Origin: an uncultured Muribaculaceae bacterium | GTDB lineage: Bacteria > Bacteroidota > Bacteroidia > Bacteroidales > Muribaculaceae | Direction: 5' to 3' | Assembly (NCBI GenBank): GCA_910579035.1 | Contig: CAJTSR010000005.1 | Coordinates: forward strand, 1 to 64,000 | Length of the DNA: 64,000 nt | Shown here: piece by piece, positions 11,800-20,056 of the stretch | Numbering within the stretch: the first letter of the stretch is position 1 | Layout of the letters: each line of letters begins with the position of its first letter | Notes under the pieces: model-generated | The model's input: the letters and a program-made list of their open reading frames with translations, nothing else | The model's database searches: none | What the model was told of the DNA's origin: nothing | Program-made: the position numbers and the translations under genes

Positions 11800-13416
11800 T
11801 CAGCGTTTTTCCAACGACAGTGGCGCCACCGAGGCGCCGTTAGGCGAGCGTATGCGCAGTATTCGCGCCACCGTGGGGGCTATGGCGCGCACGTCGACAG
11901 GCTGTCCGATAGTCTGCGGAGCCAGCGACGGTGCCATGATGTATGCCGGGGCTGTGGCAGGCGCCATACGGTACACCATGCCGGGCAGGTTCTCGCCCGG
12001 AGCCACCAGCGTGTTGTAATCGTCGACAATCTCAAATCCGGGAGTTATGTCGATAAGGAGGTCGCCCGCGCTTTCCTTCACGGTGTTGCGCCGCAGAGCC
12101 TCAGGGTGTTCGCCGGCGCGGCCTGCGAGTATGTCGTCGATGGTGTACACACGGTCGACGCCCGTCATTCTCGTAAGGAAGTCGGCAGCCTCGGCACGCA
12201 CAGCCCGCAAATCGAGCGAGCGTTCCTTTATAAACTTGTGGTTGAGGAAGAAACGGCCGTTATGGTAGGCCGACACAAAGTCGCCGTTGCCATATATGGC
12301 CATCAGGTATATATTGAGCAGCGACGCCGCCTTGCGGGTGGAGAACTCGCCGTAGGGAATGGCCCACCTGTCGTCGTCGCGGCGTCCGCGCGGGCGTCGT
12401 GGTGTCGATGCAAGCACCACCACGGTGCTGTCCAAGCCCACGCGCCTGTCGATGGTGGCGAAAAGCTTCTCAAGGTCGCGGTCGAGCCTTATGTAGGCGT
12501 CAAGTTGCTCCGGACGGTTGTCGGGATTCTTGCCATAGCGGTACGGCTCGAGGGTGTAGCCTATGTTGAGCACGTCAGTAACGCCGGGGTGCGAGCCAAC
12601 CTTCAGATTGTTAATCAGGTCTGTGGCAACGGCGCTTACCTCGGTGTTTACAAGCGGCGAGTTGGCAAACATGTCAAGCCGCTCGGCACGTGCCCGAGGG
12701 AACACGTGGCGGAAGGGATAGCGCGACAGATGGTCGGGAAGCCCCGGATAGTCGGCGGGGGCGAGGAGCGGCGTCCAGCTCATGGTGTCCAGACGCGAGG
12801 AGAGTGGCGAGAGCCTGTTGCGCGTAGCCACTGTCACGGGCATGTCCTTGTAGAAGGTCGATGAAGCCCAGTTACCTGTCTTGGCGTCGATCCATATGGC
12901 GGCATTGGCGGCATGGCCTGCGAGGGCAAGCGCTCCGGCAGGGTCGGGAGCCACGGCATAAACCACGTTGGTGCCGCCGGAGGCTATGCGGGCCTCGTCG
13001 GCGACGGTGCTTACCCGCAGGGCGGCAGGCGAATATGCGGCGTTGGTGTAGTTTCCGATAACGGCAGGGTCGGAATACACCGGCACGCACCGCAGGGTGT
13101 TGCGGTCGAAAATCTCGGCTGCTCCCACGCCGCTGACCGACGGGGCTGCCCCTGTGACAACGGTCGAGGTTGCCGCAGCCGCATCGAGGTATGTGCCGTA
13201 GTCGGCTTCGGGAATGACTACCCCGCGCTCCTGAAGCAGGCGGAAGCCTCCCCGGCCGAGCTGCTGGCGCAGCAGGTCGAGGCAATCGCCGTCGAGGCCG
13301 TCGACCACTATGCCCACCAGCAGTTTTGCCGGTGCGGGCGAGGCCGCGCCAAGACTCAGCGACGCCACAGACGCCACGAGGGATATTACGATTCTAAGCC
13401 GGGTAAGATGATTCAC
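11800..13416 (-). CDS. Alkaline-phosphatase-fold protein, probably catalytically degenerate
   Basis: Predicted exported 538-residue protein of the alkaline phosphatase / nucleotide pyrophosphatase superfamily (PafA-like). Residues 1-25 are a signal peptide. The first metal aspartate (Asp39 in VVDGLDGD) and a candidate nucleophile threonine (Thr85 in TSTVVTG) are retained. However, where PafA-like enzymes have the Asp-His pairs of the metal site (a TADHG-type motif and a D-x3-H motif), this protein reads VVVLASTPRR and IGYTLEPYRYGK, without them. It may therefore be a pseudo-enzyme. The start is a GTG overlapping the stop of the DUF4105 gene (GTGA), which indicates translational coupling. Family call by pattern; loss of activity is inference. 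Confidence 0.72.
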   Translation of the reverse strand: MNHLTRLRIVISLVASVASLSLGAASPAPAKLLVGIVVDGLDGDCLDLLRQQLGRGGFRLLQERGVVIPEADYGTYLDAAAATSTVVTGAAPSVSGVGAAEIFDRNTLRCVPVYSDPAVIGNYTNAAYSPAALRVSTVADEARIASGGTNVVYAVAPDPAGALALAGHAANAAIWIDAKTGNWASSTFYKDMPVTVATRNRLSPLSSRLDTMSWTPLLAPADYPGLPDHLSRYPFRHVFPRARAERLDMFANSPLVNTEVSAVATDLINNLKVGSHPGVTDVLNIGYTLEPYRYGKNPDNRPEQLDAYIRLDRDLEKLFATIDRRVGLDSTVVVLASTPRRPRGRRDDDRWAIPYGEFSTRKAASLLNIYLMAIYGNGDFVSAYHNGRFFLNHKFIKERSLDLRAVRAEAADFLTRMTGVDRVYTIDDILAGRAGEHPEALRRNTVKESAGDLLIDITPGFEIVDDYNTLVAPGENLPGMVYRMAPATAPAYIMAPSLAPQTIGQPVDVRAIAPTVARILRIRSPNGASVAPLSLEKR

Positions 13417-14591
13417 TTCTTATAGCGGGATATTAGGATATAACTGAACGAACGCAGCATTTCTGCCCCTATCAGGGGGGCGAAAGCCGGGTTTGCCGAC
13501 TGCGGCAGAAAGTACCAGCAGGCACATAATGCCAACAAGACTGCAAAGTTAGTGATTTGGTAGCACATAAGGAACGCTTTCGCCTTTTTTATCCATATAA
13601 ACACGGCAGGTATGAGGCAAAGCGGATTCAGCCACGCGAAGAGCCAGTTGGGCGAGGTGGCCTCGTGTACCGACACGAATATGAGGAATGCCAGCAGGCA
13701 GCCGGTAAGGCCGAGCAGGGCGAAGTAGGCGCAGTCGAACCAGCGCGTGACCTTGCGACGCCTTATGTCGCGCAGGGTTAGCACGAGCGTGAACGCGAAA
13801 AACGCCCAGCACACAAACTCCGGGGCGGCATACCACGGCGTGGGAGCCTCTCGCGGGTCGGACACGTCGTAGCCGCTGAGCACGAAGGACTTTCGCACCA
13901 CCGGCTTCCCTCCGGCCTTGGCCACGGGCAGCATGCCGTCGAGTTCGGCAGGCGCGAAGGCCATCTCGCGGCGCGACAGCTCGTAGTCGATGCCAGAGCC
14001 GAGGGCGAGGTCGATGCCGAACTGGTACCACGGATAGTTGGCGTGGTAGTGCCGCATTATGTTGCGGAACGTGTGGCGAGGGAATGAATTGGCCTCGAAA
14101 GGCGCCGGGCCGAGGATTATAGAGTCGCCAAGAGCAAGCTCGACGGCACGCAGCGGGCGCGTGGCGCAGTTGTCCTTGACGTAATTATAGCGGTATGTCA
14201 TGTTCTGAGGCAGGACGTTGGTTTCGAGCAAGTCGAGAAGACGTCTTTTCTGCGCCGGGTCGAGCGCGAGCTCGTGGGCGCTGATTTTACGGCCGCAGGA
14301 GCGGTAGTAACGCACAAAAGGCTCCATCGGCTGGCACACGGCCATATAGTCGGTTTCGCCTTTCACGAAGCGATACACGAAGTTGGGCGCGTCGAAATCG
14401 AACACTCCGAAGTTGTACACCGCGGGCTGCCGTCCCTTGATATCGACGGCGATAGCCGAGTGTCCCTCAAGCTCGTATATCTGCGCGCCGGGGGCTATGT
14501 TGAGGAAATACACCGTGGTATCGGCCTCGGAGGCCGATGCCGCCGGCATGGCAAGCAGACAGAGCAGGAATGCGAGTACGCCGCGTATCAC
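13413..14591 (-). CDS. DUF4105 membrane protein
   Basis: Predicted 392-residue envelope protein with signal peptide (residues 1-20), a periplasmic DUF4105 domain (ELEGHSAIAVDI, VKGETDYMAVC, NYVKDNCATRPL) and about four C-terminal membrane helices from residue ~260. DUF4105 overlaps the Lnb N-terminal periplasmic region and has conserved His and Cys reminiscent of NlpC-like folds; biochemical function is unknown. The GTG start overlaps the queE stop (GTGA) and its stop overlaps the next gene, so it belongs to a coupled minus-strand operon. Confidence 0.82.
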   Translation of the reverse strand: MIRGVLAFLLCLLAMPAASASEADTTVYFLNIAPGAQIYELEGHSAIAVDIKGRQPAVYNFGVFDFDAPNFVYRFVKGETDYMAVCQPMEPFVRYYRSCGRKISAHELALDPAQKRRLLDLLETNVLPQNMTYRYNYVKDNCATRPLRAVELALGDSIILGPAPFEANSFPRHTFRNIMRHYHANYPWYQFGIDLALGSGIDYELSRREMAFAPAELDGMLPVAKAGGKPVVRKSFVLSGYDVSDPREAPTPWYAAPEFVCWAFFAFTLVLTLRDIRRRKVTRWFDCAYFALLGLTGCLLAFLIFVSVHEATSPNWLFAWLNPLCLIPAVFIWIKKAKAFLMCYQITNFAVLLALCACWYFLPQSANPAFAPLIGAEMLRSFSYILISRYKK

Positions 14592-15142
14592 CTTATGTCG
14601 ATAAGTTTATGCGTCTGCAACGATAGCCGCCACAGAGGGTGCTCCATTATGTATGCCACGGTTTCGGCCGTGTTCTTGCCCGAGCAAGGCTGCAAGAAGC
14701 GCAGCGGGCAGCCGAACAGCGCGGCAGTTTCTTCCACATCGTTGCCCTCGTAGACCACCTTCAGCTCGTCCACACGGTTCACGGCCCACGGCGCGGCCTT
14801 GGGCGAGCATGTCACCCAGTCGACCTCGGGAGGCACCGGCAGGGATCCGTTCGTTTCTACCTGCACATAGAAGTGGTGCAGTTTGAGCAGGCGGAGCAGG
14901 TCGCTGTCGAGCTGCATAAGCGGCTCTCCGCCTGTCACAACGAGGTGCCGCGCCGGAAATCCGGCACATCTGGCGGCTATCTCCTCGGCAGTCATCTCAG
15001 TGAATGCCGCAAAATCGGTGTCGCAGAAAGAGCATGCGCGGTTGCAGCCCGAAAAGCGCAGGAACACCGCCGGAGTACCTGTGTAATACCCCTCGCCCTG
15101 AAGCGAGTAGAATATCTCGTTTACTCTATAGGTCTTTTTCAT
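14588..15142 (-). CDS. queE: 7-carboxy-7-deazaguanine synthase
   Basis: Radical-SAM enzyme that converts 6-carboxy-tetrahydropterin to 7-carboxy-7-deazaguanine in queuosine (or deazaguanine DNA modification) biosynthesis. The start at 15142 gives 184 residues beginning MKKTYRVNEIFYSLQGEG, the family N-terminus. A longer frame adds 13 residues antisense to nothing conserved. The SAM cluster cysteines are Cys33, Cys37 and Cys40 (CNRACSFC). GGEPLMQLD matches the SAM-binding GGE motif. It overlaps the end of queD by 17 bases. QueC and QueF are not in the window. Confidence 0.95.
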   Translation of the reverse strand: MKKTYRVNEIFYSLQGEGYYTGTPAVFLRFSGCNRACSFCDTDFAAFTEMTAEEIAARCAGFPARHLVVTGGEPLMQLDSDLLRLLKLHHFYVQVETNGSLPVPPEVDWVTCSPKAAPWAVNRVDELKVVYEGNDVEETAALFGCPLRFLQPCSGKNTAETVAYIMEHPLWRLSLQTHKLIDIR

Positions 15143-15461
15143 AACTTGCTGTGTTGCCTTCGCTTTCGCGGACATCGACACGGTAGCAGTGCTCCACGTT
15201 GTCGCATATCCAGCGGGCTATGTTTTCGGCTGTGGGGTTGAACGGCAGAATGTCGTTGAGGCAGCGGTGGTCGAGCGCTCCGAGCACGGTGCGCTTTATG
15301 TCGGTGAAGTCCACCACCATGCCGTCGGCATTAAGCTCCTCGGCACGGCAGTGCACAGTGATAATCCAGTTGTGGCCGTGCATAGAGGTGCACTTGCTCT
15401 CATACGATAGGTCGAGGCGGTGTGCCGCCGATATTTCGAGTCGTTTCGTTACGTAGTACAT
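15126..15461 (-). CDS. queD: 6-carboxy-5,6,7,8-tetrahydropterin synthase
   Basis: PTPS-fold enzyme acting directly before QueE in the deazaguanine pathway, converting dihydroneopterin triphosphate to 6-carboxy-tetrahydropterin. With the ATG at 15461 it has 111 residues. Zinc ligands are His14, His28 and His30 (SAAHRL, MHGHNW), and Cys24 is the catalytic cysteine. The conserved VVDFTDIK and LDHRCLND follow. An upstream in-frame ATG at 15509 would add 16 residues and overlap the channel gene; the shorter start fits the family better. Confidence 0.94.
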   Translation of the reverse strand: MYYVTKRLEISAAHRLDLSYESKCTSMHGHNWIITVHCRAEELNADGMVVDFTDIKRTVLGALDHRCLNDILPFNPTAENIARWICDNVEHCYRVDVRESEGNTASYEKDL

Positions 15462-15505
15462 AAGCAGAAAGTTCCACCCTATAACGCCTTGGAGGCGCTG
15501 ATGGT

Positions 15506-16210
15506 TCAATTTGCAAATATACTACTTTTTTTGTATGAATCGAGATACTTGCGCACCACGCCCGTAAAGTAGACCGTGAACACCGGGAACATCATGACCC
15601 CTGTGGCGGAAAGCGCCATCGCCACGGCCTTGCCCACGGTGGTGCAGGCATAGAAGCTCGCACCCAGCGTGGTAGCCTGAAGGACACACCACCACAGGGC
15701 GGTCCAGTACGACACCACGTGGGGATTCGCCCCGGCGCCCTCGTAGAGAAAGAATATCAGCGATGAAAAATATACCATCAGCGCCAATATCAGCACATAG
15801 GACAGAAAAAAGCCCACGAGCCTGTTTTTGGATATGAACACCACAAGCACCACAAGCGCCATAACGGCCCTGACGGTAGGCACAAAGTGGATTACATAGG
15901 AAGCCGTGGCTCCGAGCTTTACCCCGGCGGCTTCCACGATGGCGCTATAGGGAATAGACAGCACGAGTATTATCAGGTGGCTGAAAAAATACCTCGCACG
16001 CTTCGGCGACACGTACATATCGACAAAAAAACCGATGAGAAACACCACGCACACAGGCAACTGGACGCTGCGGTAGAATCCTCGGAGAAGGATATCGCCG
16101 TCGGTGGCAAAGGCATCGACAGATATGGCCGCCACCAACAAGGCGGAGGCAAGCACCACGAGTATGCGGGTCACTTTAGGGATAGCGGTAAGTATGGCGC
16201 GGGCAGACAC
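15506..16210 (-). CDS. Two-pore-helix ion channel-like membrane protein with altered selectivity filter
   Basis: Membrane protein of 234 residues with about six hydrophobic segments. The last part (YWTALWWCVLQATTLGAS, then a helix through MMFPVFTVYFTGVV) looks like the pore helix, filter and inner helix of a voltage-gated-type K+ channel. The filter reads T180-T-L-G-A184 instead of TVGYG, so potassium selectivity is uncertain. Voltage-sensor arginines are not obvious. The start is a GTG at 16210 because no ATG lies nearby. It is probably the first gene of the minus-strand queDE operon. It could also be a non-channel relative, but the pore-like architecture is clear. Confidence 0.65.
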   Translation of the reverse strand: MSARAILTAIPKVTRILVVLASALLVAAISVDAFATDGDILLRGFYRSVQLPVCVVFLIGFFVDMYVSPKRARYFFSHLIILVLSIPYSAIVEAAGVKLGATASYVIHFVPTVRAVMALVVLVVFISKNRLVGFFLSYVLILALMVYFSSLIFFLYEGAGANPHVVSYWTALWWCVLQATTLGASFYACTTVGKAVAMALSATGVMMFPVFTVYFTGVVRKYLDSYKKSSIFAN

Positions 16211-16343
16211 AGGATTATATGCTTGGTAAGAGGGTGTTTAATACATTCATAACAAGCGGGGCTCCACTATGTTCCGGCGGCGTCACGATTTGTTAAACGA
16301 CCGTCTGCGGCATAATGGCACAGACCCCGCCCCGGCACGAGCC

Positions 16344-16351
16344 TAACTTTG
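16344..16351 (+). promoter_or_regulatory. -7 element of the phage head operon
   Basis: TAACTTTG is a perfect TAnnTTTG box, 25 bases before the first head-operon gene. The expected -33 area is GC-rich with no TTTG, so an activator or special sigma factor may be needed. The rest of 16211-16343 holds no gene. Confidence 0.55.
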
Positions 16352-16376
16352 CATCGTAATCAAAAAACACAGCACA

Positions 16377-16700
16377 ATGCCGGAAATAACCCCACCACCC
16401 ATCGACGACAGCGAGGCCCTGCTCGCCGCAATAAGGACAAATGCCGAAACAGCCCACGTGCTTGCCGCCATAGCCTCGGGAGGCGATCCGAACGAACTGA
16501 TAGCCACCTTGCTGCAACCCGAGGCCGAGCCATCAGCAAGCCCCGAGCCACAGCCTGAGCCTGAAGCAGAGCCTGAACCAGAGCCTGAACCAGAGCCTGA
16601 AAAGCGCCCCCTCTACTCCACCCCGGCGGGCAATCAGCCCGAAAAGCCCTCATTCCCCTCCTTCCTCTCGGCCATACGCCGCAGCTTCTGGGACACATAA
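16377..16700 (+). CDS. Small acidic Pro-Glu repeat protein, phage-operon associated
   Basis: Predicted 107-residue soluble protein with no recognised family. The first half (AAIRTNAETAHVLAAIASGG) is probably helical. Residues ~46-74 are an almost uninterrupted Pro-Glu repeat (PEPEAEPEPEPEPEPE), then a basic C-terminus ending RRSFWDT. It is the first gene after the head-operon -7 box and lies before the capsid gene, a position often used by scaffolding or head-decoration proteins. That role is only a positional guess. The PE repeat is encoded by a tandem six-base repeat and may vary in length. Confidence 0.6.
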   Translation: MPEITPPPIDDSEALLAAIRTNAETAHVLAAIASGGDPNELIATLLQPEAEPSASPEPQPEPEAEPEPEPEPEPEKRPLYSTPAGNQPEKPSFPSFLSAIRRSFWDT

Positions 16701-16718
16701 GCCCCCCGCACAAAAAAA

Positions 16719-16741
16719 ACGCGGCACGCCGCGTCCCTACA
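16719..16741 (-). repeat. REP-like GTAG hairpin, copy 1
   Basis: Read on the minus strand: TGTAGGG, then a perfect six-base stem ACGCGG/CCGCGT around a four-base loop. A GTAG tetranucleotide next to a small palindrome is the hallmark of REP elements moved by RAYT transposases. It lies between the small acidic gene and the capsid gene. A related copy is at 62301-62321. Confidence 0.5.
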
Positions 16742-16787
16742 CCCTTTACTACCACTTAACCACTTAACCACTTACCCACCTAAAAAA

Positions 16788-18032
16788 ATGATTACCACCA
16801 CAGAAACCATCTCCGCAAACTCTCCCGAACTCCTCCGCAACAGCATCGACGACCGCATAGTGAAAGTACGGCCTATGTCGACGCCCATCGACCAGCTGTC
16901 GCGCTGCGGGCGCTCCCGCCGCTCAGGCTCAATGACCGTGGAATACTACTCCGTAGATACCAAGAAGACCGAAAGCTCCATAACCGAAAACGCCCCCGGC
17001 GGCGCGGGCGCAAAAAAGTCGGACTCGCTGTTCTCCCACGTTGTAAAGACTGCCGACGACACCATATTCGAGGCCTCTGAAACAATCCTCGTGCCGGAAA
17101 TCAACGGATACAACGACGACGGCACACCCGGCGGCCCCCTGGTGCTCTACGTCCTCGACCGTCCCACCACGGGAGGCATCGAAGTAGCACCCGTCAACGG
17201 CCTGCCCGTGAAGGGAATGACAGGCATGTCAATCAACATGCCCGCGCTGCCGGCAGGAACGCGTCTGGTGCGAATGGGCCGCGCCGCCACCGAGCTCGAC
17301 GTGCAGACGGCGCAGTTCGCCGCCCTTCCGCAGAAAGACTCCAACCACTGCCAGATATTCAAGATGCAGGTAGAACAAAGCACCCTCGCCAAGATAGCCG
17401 AGAAAGAAGTGGGCTGGAACTTCTCCGACCAGGAAGAGGCCGCAATCATCGACATGCGCCTCGGCATGGAAAAGAACTTCATATTCGGCAAGCGCGCACG
17501 CCTCTTCGACGCCGCCAAGAACGAGCACGTATATTTCACCGGAGGCATATGGCAGCAGGCGGCACGCTCCCACACTATGCCGCTGGGCAAACTCACCGAA
17601 GCCGACCTCATCGACCTGTGCAGCGCCGCCTTCACCGGCAACAGCGGCTCCAAGCGAAAGATACTCATTGCCGGCACCGGCCTTGTGGAAGCCCTCAGCA
17701 AGCTGCAGTACACCAAGACGGTAAGCGCCGGCGACACCTTCACCAAATGGGGTATCGAATTTAAGGAAATACGCTCCAACTTCGGCTCGCTCTACCTGCT
17801 GCACTCCGAGGTTTTCGACCAGTGCGGACACGCCAACGACGGCTTCGTGCTCGACCCCGACTACATGACCAAATACGTCCACGTGCCTTTCCAGGCCGAA
17901 ACCCTCGACCTGCGCCGTTCCGGCCAGCGCAATACCGACGCCGTGGTTCTCACCGAAGCCTCGTGCCTCGTACTGCGATACCCGGCGGCCCATATACGAG
18001 TAATCGGACAGACCGAAGAGCAATCCGAATGA
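16788..18032 (+). CDS. SU10-like (DUF5309-type) phage major capsid protein
   Basis: Predicted HK97-fold major capsid protein of 414 residues. Supporting patterns are the N-terminal arm, the NHCQIFKMQVEQSTLAKIA segment typical of SU10-type capsids (a capsid-binding strand followed by a helical DLRLGMEKNFIFG-type region), GGIWQQAARSH, and the LTEADLIDLCSAAF helix with the domain-A loop SGSKRKILIAGTGL. It is followed by a coupled connector gene (ATGA overlap) and a portal gene, which supports a virion role. The frame is intact and base composition matches the host. No prohead protease is present nearby. The exact family needs a profile search. Confidence 0.78.
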   Translation: MITTTETISANSPELLRNSIDDRIVKVRPMSTPIDQLSRCGRSRRSGSMTVEYYSVDTKKTESSITENAPGGAGAKKSDSLFSHVVKTADDTIFEASETILVPEINGYNDDGTPGGPLVLYVLDRPTTGGIEVAPVNGLPVKGMTGMSINMPALPAGTRLVRMGRAATELDVQTAQFAALPQKDSNHCQIFKMQVEQSTLAKIAEKEVGWNFSDQEEAAIIDMRLGMEKNFIFGKRARLFDAAKNEHVYFTGGIWQQAARSHTMPLGKLTEADLIDLCSAAFTGNSGSKRKILIAGTGLVEALSKLQYTKTVSAGDTFTKWGIEFKEIRSNFGSLYLLHSEVFDQCGHANDGFVLDPDYMTKYVHVPFQAETLDLRRSGQRNTDAVVLTEASCLVLRYPAAHIRVIGQTEEQSE

Positions 18033-18607
18033 AGATCACACTCACCAAAGACCAGATAATCAAAAGCCGCCGCATAGCCGACGGCTTTGATTATACCCTG
18101 AACGGCGCAAGCGTGGAAAGCACCACGGGCATCGACCTCGACGCTTATCTCGAACGCGACATACGGCAGCGCTACCTCGAACTAATCGACACAGCGCCCC
18201 CGCACCTGCTCGCACCGGGCAACATAGCCTCGCAATGCAGCCTCAGCACCGCGCAGGGAGCCGCCACGATAAGCACTCCGGCAAACTGCCGCCGGGTGTT
18301 CGACGTGCGGCTTGGCGGGTGGCTGCGCCCCTGCGCCGTGCTCCCGCCCGAGCTGGCCGAAGCCACGATACGCGCCCGGTCGAACCCCTACGCCGCTGCC
18401 ACGCCCGCCAACCCCGTGGCGGTAGAACTGCCCGGCCGCACCGACGGAGGCTCGCCATCGATAATGGCGTGGCCTGCCGGCTCAGCGATAACGGCGGTAA
18501 ACGCCGCCACCGACCCCGGCCCCGACCTCTACATACTCGACGAAGCCGCCCTCCCCTACTTGTTAAAGCCCCTGACGCCCTTAAAGTCCTTAAAGCCCCT
18601 ATCTTAA
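18029..18607 (+). CDS. Probable phage head-tail connector protein
   Basis: Predicted 192-residue protein starting in the stop of the capsid gene (ATGA). The body resembles connector/adaptor proteins of Bacteroidales podovirus-like phages: a tandem of short helices (DLDAYLERDIRQRYLELIDT), then beta-rich RRVFDVRLGGWLRPC and SNPYAAATPANPVAVELPG. The C-terminal ~16 residues (YLLKPLTPLKSLKPLS) are encoded by a CCTTAAAG-type direct repeat, not by family-like sequence. This tail therefore appears to be derived from an intergenic repeat. Role assigned mainly from position between capsid and portal. Confidence 0.6.
   Translation: MKITLTKDQIIKSRRIADGFDYTLNGASVESTTGIDLDAYLERDIRQRYLELIDTAPPHLLAPGNIASQCSLSTAQGAATISTPANCRRVFDVRLGGWLRPCAVLPPELAEATIRARSNPYAAATPANPVAVELPGRTDGGSPSIMAWPAGSAITAVNAATDPGPDLYILDEAALPYLLKPLTPLKSLKPLS
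18563..18607 (+). repeat. CTTAAAG(T/C)CC short direct repeats
   Basis: Three imperfect copies of TTAAAGnCC(C/T) lie at the end of the connector gene. Similar units (CCTAAAGACTTTAAAGTCC, GGCCTTAAAGC) recur at 34331-34392, between rplI and mscS. They look like a dispersed low-complexity family. Confidence 0.55.
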
Positions 18608-18608
18608 A

Positions 18609-19913
18609 ATGATTGACACCGCATACCGAGCGTGGCTTGCCGGAGCCCGCTTCCGAGCAAGGCGCGAGCGCTACAAGCGCTTCACCTACGGCGACCAATG
18701 GAGCGACATCGTGGAAGATGCCGAGGGACGGCTCATGCGCGAAGACCGCCTGATACGCCTCTCCGGCAAAAGACCCGTCACCAACAACCTTATACGACAG
18801 CTCGTAAAAAACATAGTAGGCCGATACCGCACCCGCTGCGCCGAAGCGGCCGTGTATGCCGGCCCGCACATAGGCAAGCTCGCCAAAAGGAACGCCCTCG
18901 CCGAGCTTGACAGCCGCCTTATCGAGGAATATCTCATATCGGGCTGCGCCATACAGCGCATCGTGGCCGAGCCACGGTTCAGAGGCGACGGGGTGTGGAT
19001 CGACAACGTAGACCCCAGAGCCTTCTTCGCCAACAAGTTCTGCGACCCTCGCGGCTGGGACATCGAGCTTATAGGCATGCTCCACGACATGACCTTTCCC
19101 GAACTCGTCAACCGCTTCGCAGGCGGCAAGACCGCCCGCGAAGAAGAACTACGGCGCCTCTATTCTCCCGAGAGCGCCCCCGACATGCCCGATATGACCA
19201 TAGGCGAGGCTCTCGACGGCGGCGGCAGCTTCTACCGCAGCGCCGACCCGAACCGCTTCCGGGTTATAGAGGTATGGAGCTTCGACGCCCGCAAGGACGC
19301 CGACCCCGACTGCGCCAGCCGCTCCTTCGCCTGGCACTGCCGCTGGCTCGCCCCGGACGGCACGGTTCTCTCCGAGTACGACTCCCCCTACGCCCACCGC
19401 TCGCACCCCTTCGCCGTAAAGTTCTACCCCCTCACCGACGGCGAGATACACTCCTTTGTGGAAGACGTGATAGACCAGCAGAAAGCCATAAACCGCCTCA
19501 TGGTGCAAATCGACCATATAATGGCCACATCGGCAAAAGGCGTGCTGCTCTTCCCGCTCGACCAAAAGCCTGCCGACATCGACTGGCGCGACATCAGCGA
19601 GCGCTGGGCGCAGCCCGACGGCGTTATCCCCGTCACAGGCCGCGGCGCCCAGATGCCCTCGCAGGTCGTGACCAACACCTCCAGCACAGGCGCCTACCAG
19701 CTCCTGCAGCTACAGATGAAGCTCTTCGAGGACGTGTCGGGCGTGAGCGAGGCCCTATTGGGCAAGGGACTCACAGGCGCAAGAGGCTCAGAGCTATACG
19801 AAAGCCAGCTCAGGAACGCCACGGTGGCGCTCGCCGACCTTTTCGACTCTTTCTCGTCATTCATAGAGGAACGCAACGACAAGGCTGCCGAAAGCGATAT
19901 AAACTCCCGATAG
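18609..19913 (+). CDS. Phage portal protein
   Basis: Portal of 434 residues, the dodecameric ring through which DNA enters and leaves the phage head. It resembles portals of Bacteroidales podovirus-like phages. Signatures include YGDQWSDI near the start, RPVTNNLIRQLVKNIVGRYR, HPFAVKFYPLTDGEIHSF, the stem region DVIDQQKAINRLMVQIDHIM, and FEDVSGVSEALLGKG followed by SELYESQLRNATVALADLF. It ends about 10 residues after SSFIEERND, so the C-terminal barrel or extension of longer homologues is missing or was never present. The frame is otherwise intact. It starts one base after the connector stop and is followed by a strong terminator. Confidence 0.88.
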   Translation: MIDTAYRAWLAGARFRARRERYKRFTYGDQWSDIVEDAEGRLMREDRLIRLSGKRPVTNNLIRQLVKNIVGRYRTRCAEAAVYAGPHIGKLAKRNALAELDSRLIEEYLISGCAIQRIVAEPRFRGDGVWIDNVDPRAFFANKFCDPRGWDIELIGMLHDMTFPELVNRFAGGKTAREEELRRLYSPESAPDMPDMTIGEALDGGGSFYRSADPNRFRVIEVWSFDARKDADPDCASRSFAWHCRWLAPDGTVLSEYDSPYAHRSHPFAVKFYPLTDGEIHSFVEDVIDQQKAINRLMVQIDHIMATSAKGVLLFPLDQKPADIDWRDISERWAQPDGVIPVTGRGAQMPSQVVTNTSSTGAYQLLQLQMKLFEDVSGVSEALLGKGLTGARGSELYESQLRNATVALADLFDSFSSFIEERNDKAAESDINSR

Positions 19914-19933
19914 TTAGCATTATTTAACGGCAG

Positions 19934-19978
19934 AATTTCCCTTTTGACCAGCTTTATGGTCGAAAGGGAAATTTTCTA
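19934..19978 (+). terminator. Terminator of the phage head operon
   Basis: A 17-position stem (19934-19950 with 19957-19973, one T-G wobble) around a GCTTTA loop, followed by TTTCT. A complete and strong terminator closes the head operon 20 bases after the portal stop. Confidence 0.85.
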
Positions 19979-19993
19979 CACTTATTTATTTAG

Positions 19994-20001
19994 TAATTTT
20001 G
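19994..20001 (+). promoter_or_regulatory. -7 box of the RND efflux operon
   Basis: TAATTTTG matches TAnnTTTG. The -33 element is weak. Expected start near 20008, giving a leader of about 50 bases. Confidence 0.55.
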
Positions 20002-20056
20002 CAGCGTTTTTATGCTGTATAACATAACCGTACGCAATCAATCCAATAGACACGAT

